Assembly (NCBI GenBank): GCA_934447715.1
Contig: CAKSER010000006.1
Location: 15,860-79,859, forward strand
DNA from: an uncultured Eubacteriales bacterium
GTDB lineage: Bacteria; Bacillota; Clostridia; Oscillospirales; CAG-272
Length of the DNA stretch: 64,000 nucleotides
Reading direction: 5' to 3'
The notes under the pieces were generated by a model. The model saw only the letters and a list, made by a program, of their open reading frames with translations, made no database searches and was not told where the DNA came from. Each line of letters begins with the position of its first letter. Position 1 is the stretch's first letter. A program made the translations under genes and the position numbers. Positions 57,780-64,000 of the stretch are shown here, in pieces.

Positions 57780-57870
57780 TGTTGGTTTTAGCTTGGTTTC
57801 TGTCCAGGCTGCTTGGCTGTCCTGCCCCCGGTCGTTTGGTTGCCCCGGTGTTTGGTTGCCATGCCCCCGG
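57780..57870 (-). repeat. G-rich direct-repeat patch downstream of ftsX
   Basis: On the minus strand, starting at the base after the ftsX stop codon: CCGGGGGCA, GGCAACCAAAC, ACCGGGGCAACC, AAACGACCGGGGGCA and CAGCCAAGCAGCC. GGCAACCAAAC occurs twice and CCGGGG three times. Composition, motif and position relative to the stop codon match the patch after HPr (7182-7410). Confidence 0.7.
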
Positions 57871-59289
57871 TTATGCTTTCAGATATTTTCTCATCGAAAG
57901 CTCGGAGCCGAGAACGCCGGTAATTACACCGACCGCGATAAATCCGAGGATTACATATGCTCTGAGCTGAGCAAACGGCAGTATGGAAATCATCTGCACG
58001 TCGGAAATGATCATCTTCTGGACATAGTTGTACATATATGTCTGAAGCAGATATGCAATTACTCCGGACAAAAGTCCGATTATGATTCCCTCAAACAGGA
58101 ACGGAAGCGAAATAAATGTCTTTGTCGCTCCGACATATCTCATGATTGATATCTCTTCTCTTCTTGCATAGACCGCAAGCTTGATTGTGTTGAGAATTAC
58201 GAAGATACTTACGACAAAGAGTATCGCCGTAAACCAGACGAATACAAGCGTCACGCCGTTTTTGAGGCTGGCAATGCTCTCGGCAAGATCCGAGCGGCAG
58301 CTGATCTTCTCGATTCCTTCGATATGCGCAAGCTGATATTCGAGATTGTCAACTCCGTCGTTGTCCTCATAGTTTATTATGAAGGTGTCCGGATACGGGT
58401 TTTCTCCCTCTCCCAAGGTATCGAAAAGATCCTTGTACTCCTCATATTTTTCCATCTCGCTCTTCAGCGTTTCTTCCTTCGAGATGAATTCAATACTCTT
58501 TATATTGTCGAGCTTATCGATTTCGTTTCTGATTGCGGCAAGCTTTACACTGTTGTCGGTCGGAACCTCTGCCACCTCCACACCGTTCGGATCGTAGCTT
58601 ATTCTGTATTCCGAGAATGTCGGTGTCTCGCTCCAGACCGCATAGAAGTTGATCACTCCTCCGACGGCATCCTCCGCCTTTACGGTATATGCTCCGTTTG
58701 CCTCATATTCGGCACTTCCGCCCGGCTTTGTTGTCCAGCCGAGAAATTCTATTGCACTGAAGCGCACCGAAATTGCATCCGGCATCGGCACTCCGTCTCC
58801 GACGTTATAAACCTTGTCGTCTGTCGGCATTGTGCCGCTGATCGTAAAGCCTCCGGAATTGTATTTTACCTTGTAGCCCTCTGTTTTCGCAGCTCCCGAC
58901 CATACGGCATAGAAGGTTACCTTTCCGTAAACCGAATCGGCTGCCGAGACGGTATATTTTCCGCCTGCCGGGTACTCTGCCTCGGTTGCATCCGGAGAGG
59001 TCGACCAGCCAAGGAAGGTTGCACCCGAATCGGCTGCCTTGAGCGCCGTTGCAAGCGACGCCTCATCCCCCTCGACGTATGTATCCTTTGTATCCGCAAA
59101 TGCCGCAATAGAGTTGAGATCTCCGAGATTTTCGAGATTGTAGTTGATATTTACAACAAGCAATCCGAAGCTGCCCATTACAATCAGGCAGGAGATCAGG
59201 ACCGTGATCGAAGCAAGCGACATTACTCCGTTTCTCCAAAGCCCCTTAAAGCTCTGTCCGATGAAATATGAAAAACTATACCTGCGCAT
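57871..59289 (-). CDS. ftsX: Cell division protein FtsX with two InlB-type repeats inserted in the extracellular domain
   Basis: 472 residues against the usual ~300. N-terminal 'GQSFKGLWRNGVMSLASITVLISCLIVMGSFGLLVV' (helix 1, about 20-48), extracellular domain, then three helices ('LVFVWFTAILFVVSIFVILNTIKLAVYARREEISIMRYVGATKTFISLPFLFEG' onward). About residues 70-248 are an insertion: two units with 'FLGWSTSPDATEAEYPAGGKYTVSAADSVYGKVTFYAVWS' and 'FLGWTTKPGGSAEYEANGAYTVKAEDAVGGVINFYAVWS', the Listeria-Bacteroides (Flg_new/InlB B) pattern. After it the normal FtsX domain resumes ('RNEIDKLDNIKSIEFISKEETL'). FtsX passes the ATPase state of FtsE to a coiled-coil hydrolase outside, here the next gene. 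Overlaps ftsE by 14 bases. Confidence 0.93.
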   Translation of the reverse strand: MRRYSFSYFIGQSFKGLWRNGVMSLASITVLISCLIVMGSFGLLVVNINYNLENLGDLNSIAAFADTKDTYVEGDEASLATALKAADSGATFLGWSTSPDATEAEYPAGGKYTVSAADSVYGKVTFYAVWSGAAKTEGYKVKYNSGGFTISGTMPTDDKVYNVGDGVPMPDAISVRFSAIEFLGWTTKPGGSAEYEANGAYTVKAEDAVGGVINFYAVWSETPTFSEYRISYDPNGVEVAEVPTDNSVKLAAIRNEIDKLDNIKSIEFISKEETLKSEMEKYEEYKDLFDTLGEGENPYPDTFIINYEDNDGVDNLEYQLAHIEGIEKISCRSDLAESIASLKNGVTLVFVWFTAILFVVSIFVILNTIKLAVYARREEISIMRYVGATKTFISLPFLFEGIIIGLLSGVIAYLLQTYMYNYVQKMIISDVQMISILPFAQLRAYVILGFIAVGVITGVLGSELSMRKYLKA

Positions 59290-59962
59290 CGAACATACCT
59301 CCTACTCCGTCACTTGTTATCTTTCCGTCAGACAGGGTGACGACTCTCTGCTGGAAGTAGTCGACAAGCGCCTTTTCGTGTGTTACGACGATAACCGTCT
59401 TGCCTCTTTTATTGATCTTTACAAGAAGATTCATTATCTCAAGGCTGAGCTTCGGATCGATATTTCCGGTGGGCTCGTCCGCGATTATATACTTCGGGTT
59501 GTTTGCAAGCGCTCTTGCAAGCGCGACTCTCTGCTGCTCTCCTCCGGAAAGCTCGCTCGGGAAGCATTTCTGCTTGTCCTGCAGGCCTACAATTCCGAGA
59601 ATTGTCGGAACCCTCTTTTTAATCACCCTTCTCGGCTCTCCGATTACCCTCATGGCAAAGGCGACGTTTTCGAACACCGTCATTCCGGGAAACAGCCTGA
59701 AGTCCTGAAAGACGACTCCGAGCTGGCGTCTGAAATATGGAACCTTGTATTCCGACATCTTCGAAAGATCAAAGTCGTCGAAAATCAGCTTTCCGCTTGT
59801 CACCTTCTCTTCTCTGAAAAGAAGCTTCAGCATCGTTGACTTTCCGGCTCCCGAATCTCCGACGATAAATACAAACTCGCCGTCTTCGATCTTAAGGTCA
59901 ACCCCGTCAAGCGCCACAGTGCCGTTCTGGTAGACCTTTGTTACATTACTGAATTCTATCAT
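59276..59962 (-). CDS. ftsE: Cell division ATP-binding protein FtsE
   Basis: 228 residues. ABC ATPase with 'MIEFSNVTKVYQNGTVALDGVDLKIEDGEFVFIVGDSGAGKSTMLKLL' (Walker A), 'VPYFRRQLGVVFQDFRLFPGMTVFENVAFAMRVIG' (FtsE-specific Q-loop region), the signature 'ELSGGEQQRVALARALANNPKYIIADEPTGNIDPKLS' and 'TVIVVTHEKALVDYF'. Forms the FtsEX complex that switches on peptidoglycan hydrolysis at the septum or cell wall. First gene of ftsE-ftsX-M23-ctpA. Confidence 0.96.
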   Translation of the reverse strand: MIEFSNVTKVYQNGTVALDGVDLKIEDGEFVFIVGDSGAGKSTMLKLLFREEKVTSGKLIFDDFDLSKMSEYKVPYFRRQLGVVFQDFRLFPGMTVFENVAFAMRVIGEPRRVIKKRVPTILGIVGLQDKQKCFPSELSGGEQQRVALARALANNPKYIIADEPTGNIDPKLSLEIMNLLVKINKRGKTVIVVTHEKALVDYFQQRVVTLSDGKITSDGVGGMFDAQV

Positions 59963-60027
59963 AGTTTTTTCTTTCCTTAAAATCCGAATCCTTTTGCGAA
60001 ATATTTAAATTATATATTTTCAAAAGC

Positions 60028-61113
60028 TCAGAACTTGTCCGGTCTGGTATCAAGATATTTTCTTACCATAAGAGCAACCTTGAAGGTTATCGCGTGGTCA
60101 AACTCGCGCAGATCGAGCCCTGTAAGCTTTCTGATCTTCTCAAGACGGTAAACAAGAGTGTTTCTGTGTACAAAAAGCTTTCTCGAGGTCTCCGAGACAT
60201 TCAGGTTGTTCTCGAAGAAGCACTGAATTGTCTGAAGCGTCTCTCTGTCAAGCTGATCGATCGAGCCCTTCTTGAACACCTCTTCAAGATACATCTCGCA
60301 GAGCGTTGTCGGAAGCTGATAAATAAGTCTTCCGATTCCGAGGTTCTCATAGAACATGATATTCTTCTCGGTGTCGAAAACCTTTCCGACCTCAAGAGCC
60401 ATTCTTGCCTCCTTGAAGGATCTCGAAAGGTCCTTGATTGTGTCGACCGCGGTTCCGATACCGATCGAAACCTTGGTATAAAACTCCGAGCCGAGCGTGT
60501 CAACGATCGAATTTGCAAGCTTTTCGATCTGCTTTACATCATAGTTCGGCTTGACCTCCTTGACAAGGACGATATCGTTTTCCTTTATGCTGATTACATA
60601 GTCCTTGTTTCTGTCCGGGAACATGTTCTGCACCATCTGGTAAGGAAGCATATCTCCCTTTCCGGTGAACTTAATGAGCATGACGATTCTGTATATATCG
60701 CTCGGGAAATGAAGCTCCTTGGATTTGATATAGATATCCGCCTGTAAAATGTTATCGAGAATTACATTCTTGATAAAGGATGCCTTGTCATACTTTTCAT
60801 CGTAAAGATTCTTAAGCTCTCCGAGCGTAACCGAAAGGATCGAAGCAAGCCTTTCCGCGGTCTTGTCCTCACCCTCGACAAATATCATATATTCAGCCTT
60901 TGACGCTGTTCCGACCGGCTTGTATGTATATCCGTCCAACGTAATCAGATCGGCAGAATAGGACTTTTCATCTCTGATTTCCTGTCTTGTTCCTCCGATA
61001 GCAGACGGATCGCTGCAGGAGATAATTGCACCGTTTTCGTCAAGAACTCCTATCACACGGTCCACCATATCTTTCATTTGATGAATAACGCCTTGAAACA
61101 ATCTGTTGGACAT
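60028..61113 (-). CDS. CdaR/PucR-type transcriptional regulator
   Basis: 361 residues from ATG 61113 (AGGAGG 6 bases upstream). N-terminal 'MKDMVDRVIGVLDENGAIISCSDPSAIGGTRQEIRD' resembles the sugar-diacid-recognition domain of CdaR. A GGDEF-like middle domain follows (about 160-270, 'KVSIGIGTAVDTIKDLSRSFKEARMALEVGKVF'). The C-terminal PucR helix-turn-helix is clear ('TIQCFFENNLNVSETSRKLFVHRNTLVYRLEKIRKLTGLDLREFDHAITFKVALMV'). Such proteins activate catabolic genes on binding small acids; in Clostridia this orphan form near ftsEX has no known ligand. Confidence 0.87.
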   Translation of the reverse strand: MSNRLFQGVIHQMKDMVDRVIGVLDENGAIISCSDPSAIGGTRQEIRDEKSYSADLITLDGYTYKPVGTASKAEYMIFVEGEDKTAERLASILSVTLGELKNLYDEKYDKASFIKNVILDNILQADIYIKSKELHFPSDIYRIVMLIKFTGKGDMLPYQMVQNMFPDRNKDYVISIKENDIVLVKEVKPNYDVKQIEKLANSIVDTLGSEFYTKVSIGIGTAVDTIKDLSRSFKEARMALEVGKVFDTEKNIMFYENLGIGRLIYQLPTTLCEMYLEEVFKKGSIDQLDRETLQTIQCFFENNLNVSETSRKLFVHRNTLVYRLEKIRKLTGLDLREFDHAITFKVALMVRKYLDTRPDKF

Positions 61114-61183
61114 ACTTTCCTCCTGAAAAACAAATAAAAAATTAGTCGATATATTCACCGTAAAACGACAATATTATATGCTT

Positions 61184-61212
61184 ATCATACACGATTTGCT
61201 CTCAAAAGTCAA
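61184..61212 (-). promoter_or_regulatory. Sigma-A promoter of the CdaR/PucR-type gene
   Basis: On the minus strand TTGACT (61207-61212), 17-bp spacer, TATGAT (61184-61189), about 70 bp before the start. Confidence 0.87.
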
Positions 61213-61433
61213 TCATTTTTGCTTCGTTTTTGTAAACATTCATGATTTTATTATTAAATTTACACAAAATTATCAATTTGCTGTAGTCTATTATGCGATA
61301 AAAAATGAGCTGCAAAGAAAGGACTGCATAAGAGACAAAAATGTGCAATACTCCGGTTTCCCACACACAATGAGGAAAAGTACACCCCGCGAAAAGCAGC
61401 GCCATAACAGGCATTACGCAGCCTTTGCACATT

Positions 61434-61588
61434 TTTTCCACCGGGAACCTGCAGACTTTTCCACACCCTTTTCCACATGGCTTTAAACCGCCTCGGCAGA
61501 CCTATAGGGCAAAAAAGAACAGCGGAGTGATTATACTCCGCTGCCCGATTGCCGATAATCGATAATAATTGATAATAAATGTGGATAA
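61434..61588. other. Cluster of DnaA-box-like sites in a gene-free stretch
   Basis: The gap 61114-61604 has no gene. TTTTCCACC (61434-61442), TTTTCCACA (61457-61465) and TTTTCCACA (61469-61477) are near-matches to the DnaA box on the plus strand. TGTGGATAA (61580-61588) is a perfect box on the minus strand. Next to it GATAAT occurs three times (about 61554-61576). A terminator lies between. The cluster may bind DnaA or be chance in AT-rich DNA. Confidence 0.4.
61510..61543 (-). terminator. Terminator of the DUF4177 gene
   Basis: CAGCGGAGT (61520-61528) and ACTCCGCTG (61535-61543) form a perfect 9-bp stem with a 6-nt loop; TTCTTTTTTGCC follows on the minus strand. Confidence 0.9.
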
Positions 61589-61604
61589 ATACTCAAAAGG
61601 AATA

Positions 61605-61859
61605 TCAGATCTTCTCAAAAACAAGAGTTGCCTGAATGCGGTCGCCGCCGAGCAGTCCCTTGCTTCCGCCGTTTGAGGTGGTGATTGTGTGCAGGCGGTA
61701 TCCCTTTGCTGCCTGGTCGTTGATGCATTTTTCAAGCTCGACGAGGTTCCCGGAGCCTGTTCCGATAAACTTCTCCTTTAATGTCACCTGCAGAACGACA
61801 TACTGCAGACCGGACTGTCCGGAAGCGGTTGAAAAGGTCGACGAATCATCGTAGTTCAT
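61605..61859 (-). CDS. DUF4177-domain protein
   Basis: 84 residues from ATG 61859 (AAAGGGGG upstream). 'LQYVVLQVTLKEKFIGTGSGNLVELEKCINDQAAKGYRLHTITTSNGGSKGLLGGDRIQATLVFEKI' is the DUF4177 pattern, where 'LE..IN..A..GYRL' is followed by a glycine loop and '..A.LVFEK'. Small soluble protein with no known activity. Own promoter and terminator. It is divergent from the CARF-nuclease gene. Confidence 0.8.
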   Translation of the reverse strand: MNYDDSSTFSTASGQSGLQYVVLQVTLKEKFIGTGSGNLVELEKCINDQAAKGYRLHTITTSNGGSKGLLGGDRIQATLVFEKI

Positions 61860-61924
61860 AATGTTTTCCCCCTTTAAAATCAACAAATAAGCAAAAATGG
61901 ATAATTATGTATCCGCTTACATTA

Positions 61925-61953
61925 ATTATATCACGCACTGCCTATTATTGCAA
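61925..61953 (-). promoter_or_regulatory. Sigma-A promoter of the DUF4177 gene
   Basis: On the minus strand TTGCAA (61948-61953), 17-bp spacer, TATAAT (61925-61930), 66 bp before the start. Confidence 0.85.
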
Positions 61954-62025
61954 GTAAAAATTGCAGAAATACGGCAAAATTTGTCACAAATCCGCCGTTT
62001 TTCCGGATGCTGTCTTAGCAGCCGC

Positions 62026-62054
62026 TTGACTTTATATCTTAAAGAGTATATCAT
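62026..62054 (+). promoter_or_regulatory. Sigma-A promoter of the CARF-nuclease gene
   Basis: TTGACT (62026-62031), 17-bp spacer, TATCAT (62049-62054), 61 bp before the start codon. Confidence 0.8.
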
Positions 62055-62114
62055 AATTGAAGTGTACTATATTAAGGAAGACAACGAAAGCACGCATATA
62101 AAAAGGAAGTCAAA

Positions 62115-63401
62115 ATGATACTTGTAGAGTTTTTCGAAAAGGACGCAATAGAGAACATCTGCTCCAGCCTGGTTTCGGCGCCGGAAAAGGTCATTTTCAT
62201 CGGACCGAACAAAAAGCTGATGGCAGCACATGCTGCAAAATATGAGGGAGTTTTGTCCGACCGTGGGGTAAATACCGAATTTTCGGTTAAAGCCGTAGGA
62301 AAAAACAACCTGCAGAGCATTATCGACGTCCTTTCGGCTCTGGTGGAGGAAAACACCGAATGCGTGTTCGACCTTACCGGAGGAGACGAGCTGTATCTTA
62401 CCGCGCTCGGCGTTGTATACGAAAGATACAAAAGCACCGGGAAAATCAAACTGCACCGTTTTTCGGTTGCAAGCAACACGATAATCGACTGTGACCAGGA
62501 CGGAAGCACGATTTCAAGCGGAAGGGCTCCGCAGCTTTCGGTCGAGGAAAACATCCGCATCTACGGCGGAGATATTGTATATAACAAATCCGGCAGGGCG
62601 AAAACAACCGCCCGTTACGAAATGACCGACAGTCTGAGGTCGGATATAAACGGAATCTGGAGCGTCTGCAGGACAGGCAGCCGTTTCTGGAATGCATTTA
62701 CAGCGGTCATCGGGGAAGCGGCGCATCTCGGCGCCAAGGGAGAGCTTTCGGCAAGTATAAACGCAGAGGCATTTGACAAAATATGCAGGAAAAACGGCAT
62801 CGGCTATGACTTAATAAGGAAGCTTTTTAACGAACTCTCGGCAAACGGATTGATTCTTTTGTTCACAAGTGACGACACTTCCGTGTCCTTTACCTTTAAG
62901 AACGAACTTATAAAGCAGTGCCTCACCGTTGCCGGAAAGGCACTTGAAATGAAGGTTTTTGCGGCAGCATCGGATGCTTATGAGGATGATGGGAGCAAAA
63001 CCTACAACGATGTTATGACCGGGGTTGTGATCGACTGGGACGGAGAGCTTCATCCGGAGCCGGGAAATACAAACGAATATGACACGGAAAACGAAATAGA
63101 TGTAATGATGATGCACGGCATGGTTCCGGTGTTTGTATCCTGCAAAAACGGCGGAACCGACGCAGACGAGCTTTACAAGCTGCAGTCGGTTGCAGCAAGA
63201 TTCGGCGGAAAATATGCAAAAAAGGTACTGATTGCCACCTCACTTGACGATTCCGATAAGTCAAATTACATCAGGCAGCGCGCGGAGGACATGGAAATCC
63301 GGCTGATTGAGGGTCATCGTCAAAACGGCAGCTTCAAAAAATTCACCGGAATGAACGACCGCGACATGAACCGTGTAATCCGCTCGCTTTGGATTAACTG
63401 A
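62115..63401 (+). CDS. Orphan CARF-domain nuclease (DUF1887, Card1/VC1899 type)
   Basis: 428 residues. N-terminal Rossmann/CARF domain (about 1-135) with 'KVIFIGPNKKLM' and the ligand loop 'CVFDLTGGDELYLTALGVVYERY'. Middle winged-helix region (about 190-255, 'FDKICRKNGIGYDLIRKLFNELSANGLILLF'). C-terminal PD-(D/E)xK-like domain with 'GKALEMKVFAAA' (Glu278), 'NDVMTGVVIDWDG', 'ENEIDVMMMHGMVPVFVSCKNG' (Asp329, Ser342-Cys-Lys344) and 'YAKKVLIATS'. This is the CARF-wHTH-nuclease order of VC1899 and Card1, enzymes switched on by cyclic oligoadenylate. The usual E-x-K is S-C-K here. No cas gene or CRISPR array is in the window. Start supported by AAAAGGAAG. Confidence 0.82.
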   Translation: MILVEFFEKDAIENICSSLVSAPEKVIFIGPNKKLMAAHAAKYEGVLSDRGVNTEFSVKAVGKNNLQSIIDVLSALVEENTECVFDLTGGDELYLTALGVVYERYKSTGKIKLHRFSVASNTIIDCDQDGSTISSGRAPQLSVEENIRIYGGDIVYNKSGRAKTTARYEMTDSLRSDINGIWSVCRTGSRFWNAFTAVIGEAAHLGAKGELSASINAEAFDKICRKNGIGYDLIRKLFNELSANGLILLFTSDDTSVSFTFKNELIKQCLTVAGKALEMKVFAAASDAYEDDGSKTYNDVMTGVVIDWDGELHPEPGNTNEYDTENEIDVMMMHGMVPVFVSCKNGGTDADELYKLQSVAARFGGKYAKKVLIATSLDDSDKSNYIRQRAEDMEIRLIEGHRQNGSFKKFTGMNDRDMNRVIRSLWIN

Positions 63402-63472
63402 GTCTTTGCGGTTTAATGGATCTGCAGACAGACTTTAAAAAATTGTCGATTTAAATATTATCAGCCATATCC

Positions 63473-63501
63473 GTATAAATTCTTCAAAAACAGACAAACT
63501 A
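63473..63501 (+). promoter_or_regulatory. Forespore (sigma-G/F-like) promoter of spoVT
   Basis: GTATA (63473-63477), 17-bp spacer, CAAACTA (63495-63501). This fits the sigma-G pattern G-x-A-T-A and CATxxTA except for one position, 37 bp before the spoVT start. spoVT is under sigma-G control in Bacillus. Confidence 0.55.
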
Positions 63502-63537
63502 TTGTTGCAATGATTTGGATAAAGGAGTATTTATTAA

Positions 63538-63714
63538 ATGAAAGCAACCGGAATTGTCCGTAGAATAGACGATCTCGGCAGGGTTGTCATCCCGAAGGAG
63601 ATCAGAAGAACCATGAGAATCAGAGAGGGTGACCCGGCGCTGACAACATTGACACCCGTTGCCCGATTTTTGTATGCTTTGATGGATTTATCCAATAGAA
63701 TTGGACTGAATTGA
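63538..63714 (+). pseudogene. spoVT: spoVT, broken after codon 33
   Basis: The first 33 residues are the SpoVT swapped-hairpin AbrB domain almost letter for letter ('MKATGIVRRIDDLGRVVIPK', then EIRRTMRIREGDP). From 63637 the frame reads ALTTLTPVARFLYALMDLSN before a TGA at 63712 instead of the expected strand after GDP and the GAF-like domain (full SpoVT is about 178 residues). So only part of the DNA-binding domain remains. The promoter and ribosome binding site (AAAGGAG) are intact. I infer insertion of foreign DNA or a deletion join at ~63637; an assembly join cannot be excluded. Confidence 0.8.
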
Positions 63715-64000
63715 AGAAAAATGCATAGGGAAAGGGGCTGTAAAAAAGTCCCCGCTCTCTTGGAGAGTCCGTATTCCGATGTGCCGAATCGCCCCGCAAA
63801 CGTCACCTGAATCGAGGTCGATAGCAAGGCTGTTCGGTATCGAAGAAGATTGGATGAAATACTTGGAGAACAGCGAGTACTCGTGTGCAGTGGAGATTTC
63901 TGCGAAACAAAATTATAACATGATCGACGGCAAGCGCAATAACATTGAGACACCGAAAGAGGCAAAGCCGGGTAAAGATAAAATATCGCTTCTTGAAAGA
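63715..64000 (+). mobile_element. Fragment resembling an integrative-conjugative-element gene (DUF4316/YodL-like), open at window end
   Basis: One plus frame stays open from ~63709 to the window end and reads, after an unconvincing start, ARLFGIEEDWMKYLENSEY, CAVEISAKQNYNMIDGKRNN, then IETPKEAKPGKDKISLLER. 'EQNYNMIDG.LNN' followed by 'LLE.L' is a motif I associate with DUF4316/YodL-type proteins on conjugative elements of gut Clostridia. No start codon with a ribosome binding site is visible, so this is probably a truncated piece next to the spoVT break. Family assignment is from memory and weak. Confidence 0.35.

Noticed and set aside
58324..59271. 315-codon plus-strand frame
   Set aside because: Antisense shadow of ftsX; no start site or family pattern.
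61434..61588. Chromosomal origin oriC
   Set aside because: No dnaA, dnaN, rpmH or gidA/B genes nearby and too few perfect boxes; kept only as a DnaA-binding-site candidate.
63534..63965. 143-codon minus-strand frame over the spoVT region
   Set aside because: Its end is the exact antisense of the conserved spoVT start; composition is a shadow.

Overview
The window looks like the chromosome of a low-to-mid-GC, spore-forming Clostridia bacterium, probably an Oscillospirales or related gut lineage. The evidence is a Firmicutes-type division cluster that opens with mraZ, strong GGAGG ribosome binding sites, sigma-A promoters with 17-18 bp spacers, two DUF4330 proteins, a PASTA-tailed PBP2 and a spoVT reading frame behind a forespore-type promoter. 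I see no rRNA, tRNA or CRISPR array.

Layout. 1-1.9 kb: start of recG (minus, cut by the window edge), a PH-domain protein, an MntR/DtxR regulator and a collapsed moxR-operon remnant. 2.1-10.6 kb (plus): rimM-trmD, an O-antigen-ligase-like membrane protein with two DUF4330 proteins, HPr, uvrC, rsmD and coaD. 10.9-25.0 kb (plus): the division and cell-wall cluster mraZ-rsmH-ftsL-pbp2-murE-murF-mraY-ftsW-murG-ftsQ-ftsZ, without murD, murC or ftsA. 25.5-29.4 kb (plus): a sugar isomerase-like protein, prs, a small ORF with a zeta-toxin-like kinase, and a HAD phosphatase. 29.6-45.4 kb (minus): aspS; a complete branched-chain amino acid ABC importer (livJ-H-M-G-F); a zinc-ribbon/TPM membrane pair; an ECF sigma/anti-sigma/lipoprotein group; and a lexA-like/umuC-like/yolD mutagenesis operon. 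45.7-50.7 kb (plus): a GH36 alpha-galactosidase with a DMT-type transporter, then a large tandem-HTH protein. 50.8-61.9 kb (minus): a membrane XRE regulator, a GNAT enzyme, greA-lysS, and ftsE-ftsX-M23 hydrolase-ctpA, a module for septal peptidoglycan hydrolysis, followed by a PucR-type regulator and a DUF4177 protein. 62.1-64.0 kb (plus): an orphan CARF-nuclease of the Card1/VC1899 type, then a spoVT gene broken after codon 33 and joined to sequence that resembles a conjugative-element gene.

The most unusual material is non-coding or fused. A family of palindromic repeats folds into multi-hairpin, cloverleaf-like shapes, with arms that differ between copies yet still pair (25.1-25.5, 39.7, 22.6 and perhaps 35.3 kb). 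A 282-bp nested inverted-repeat element lies upstream of murG, and its fused tips form a 24-bp palindrome in front of the tandem-HTH gene. Two G-rich direct-repeat patches start exactly at the stop codons of HPr and ftsX. FtsX carries two InlB-type repeats inserted in its extracellular domain, and LysRS is fused to a MetRS/Trbp111-type tRNA-binding domain. All family names come from reading the sequence and recalling the families; no search was run.
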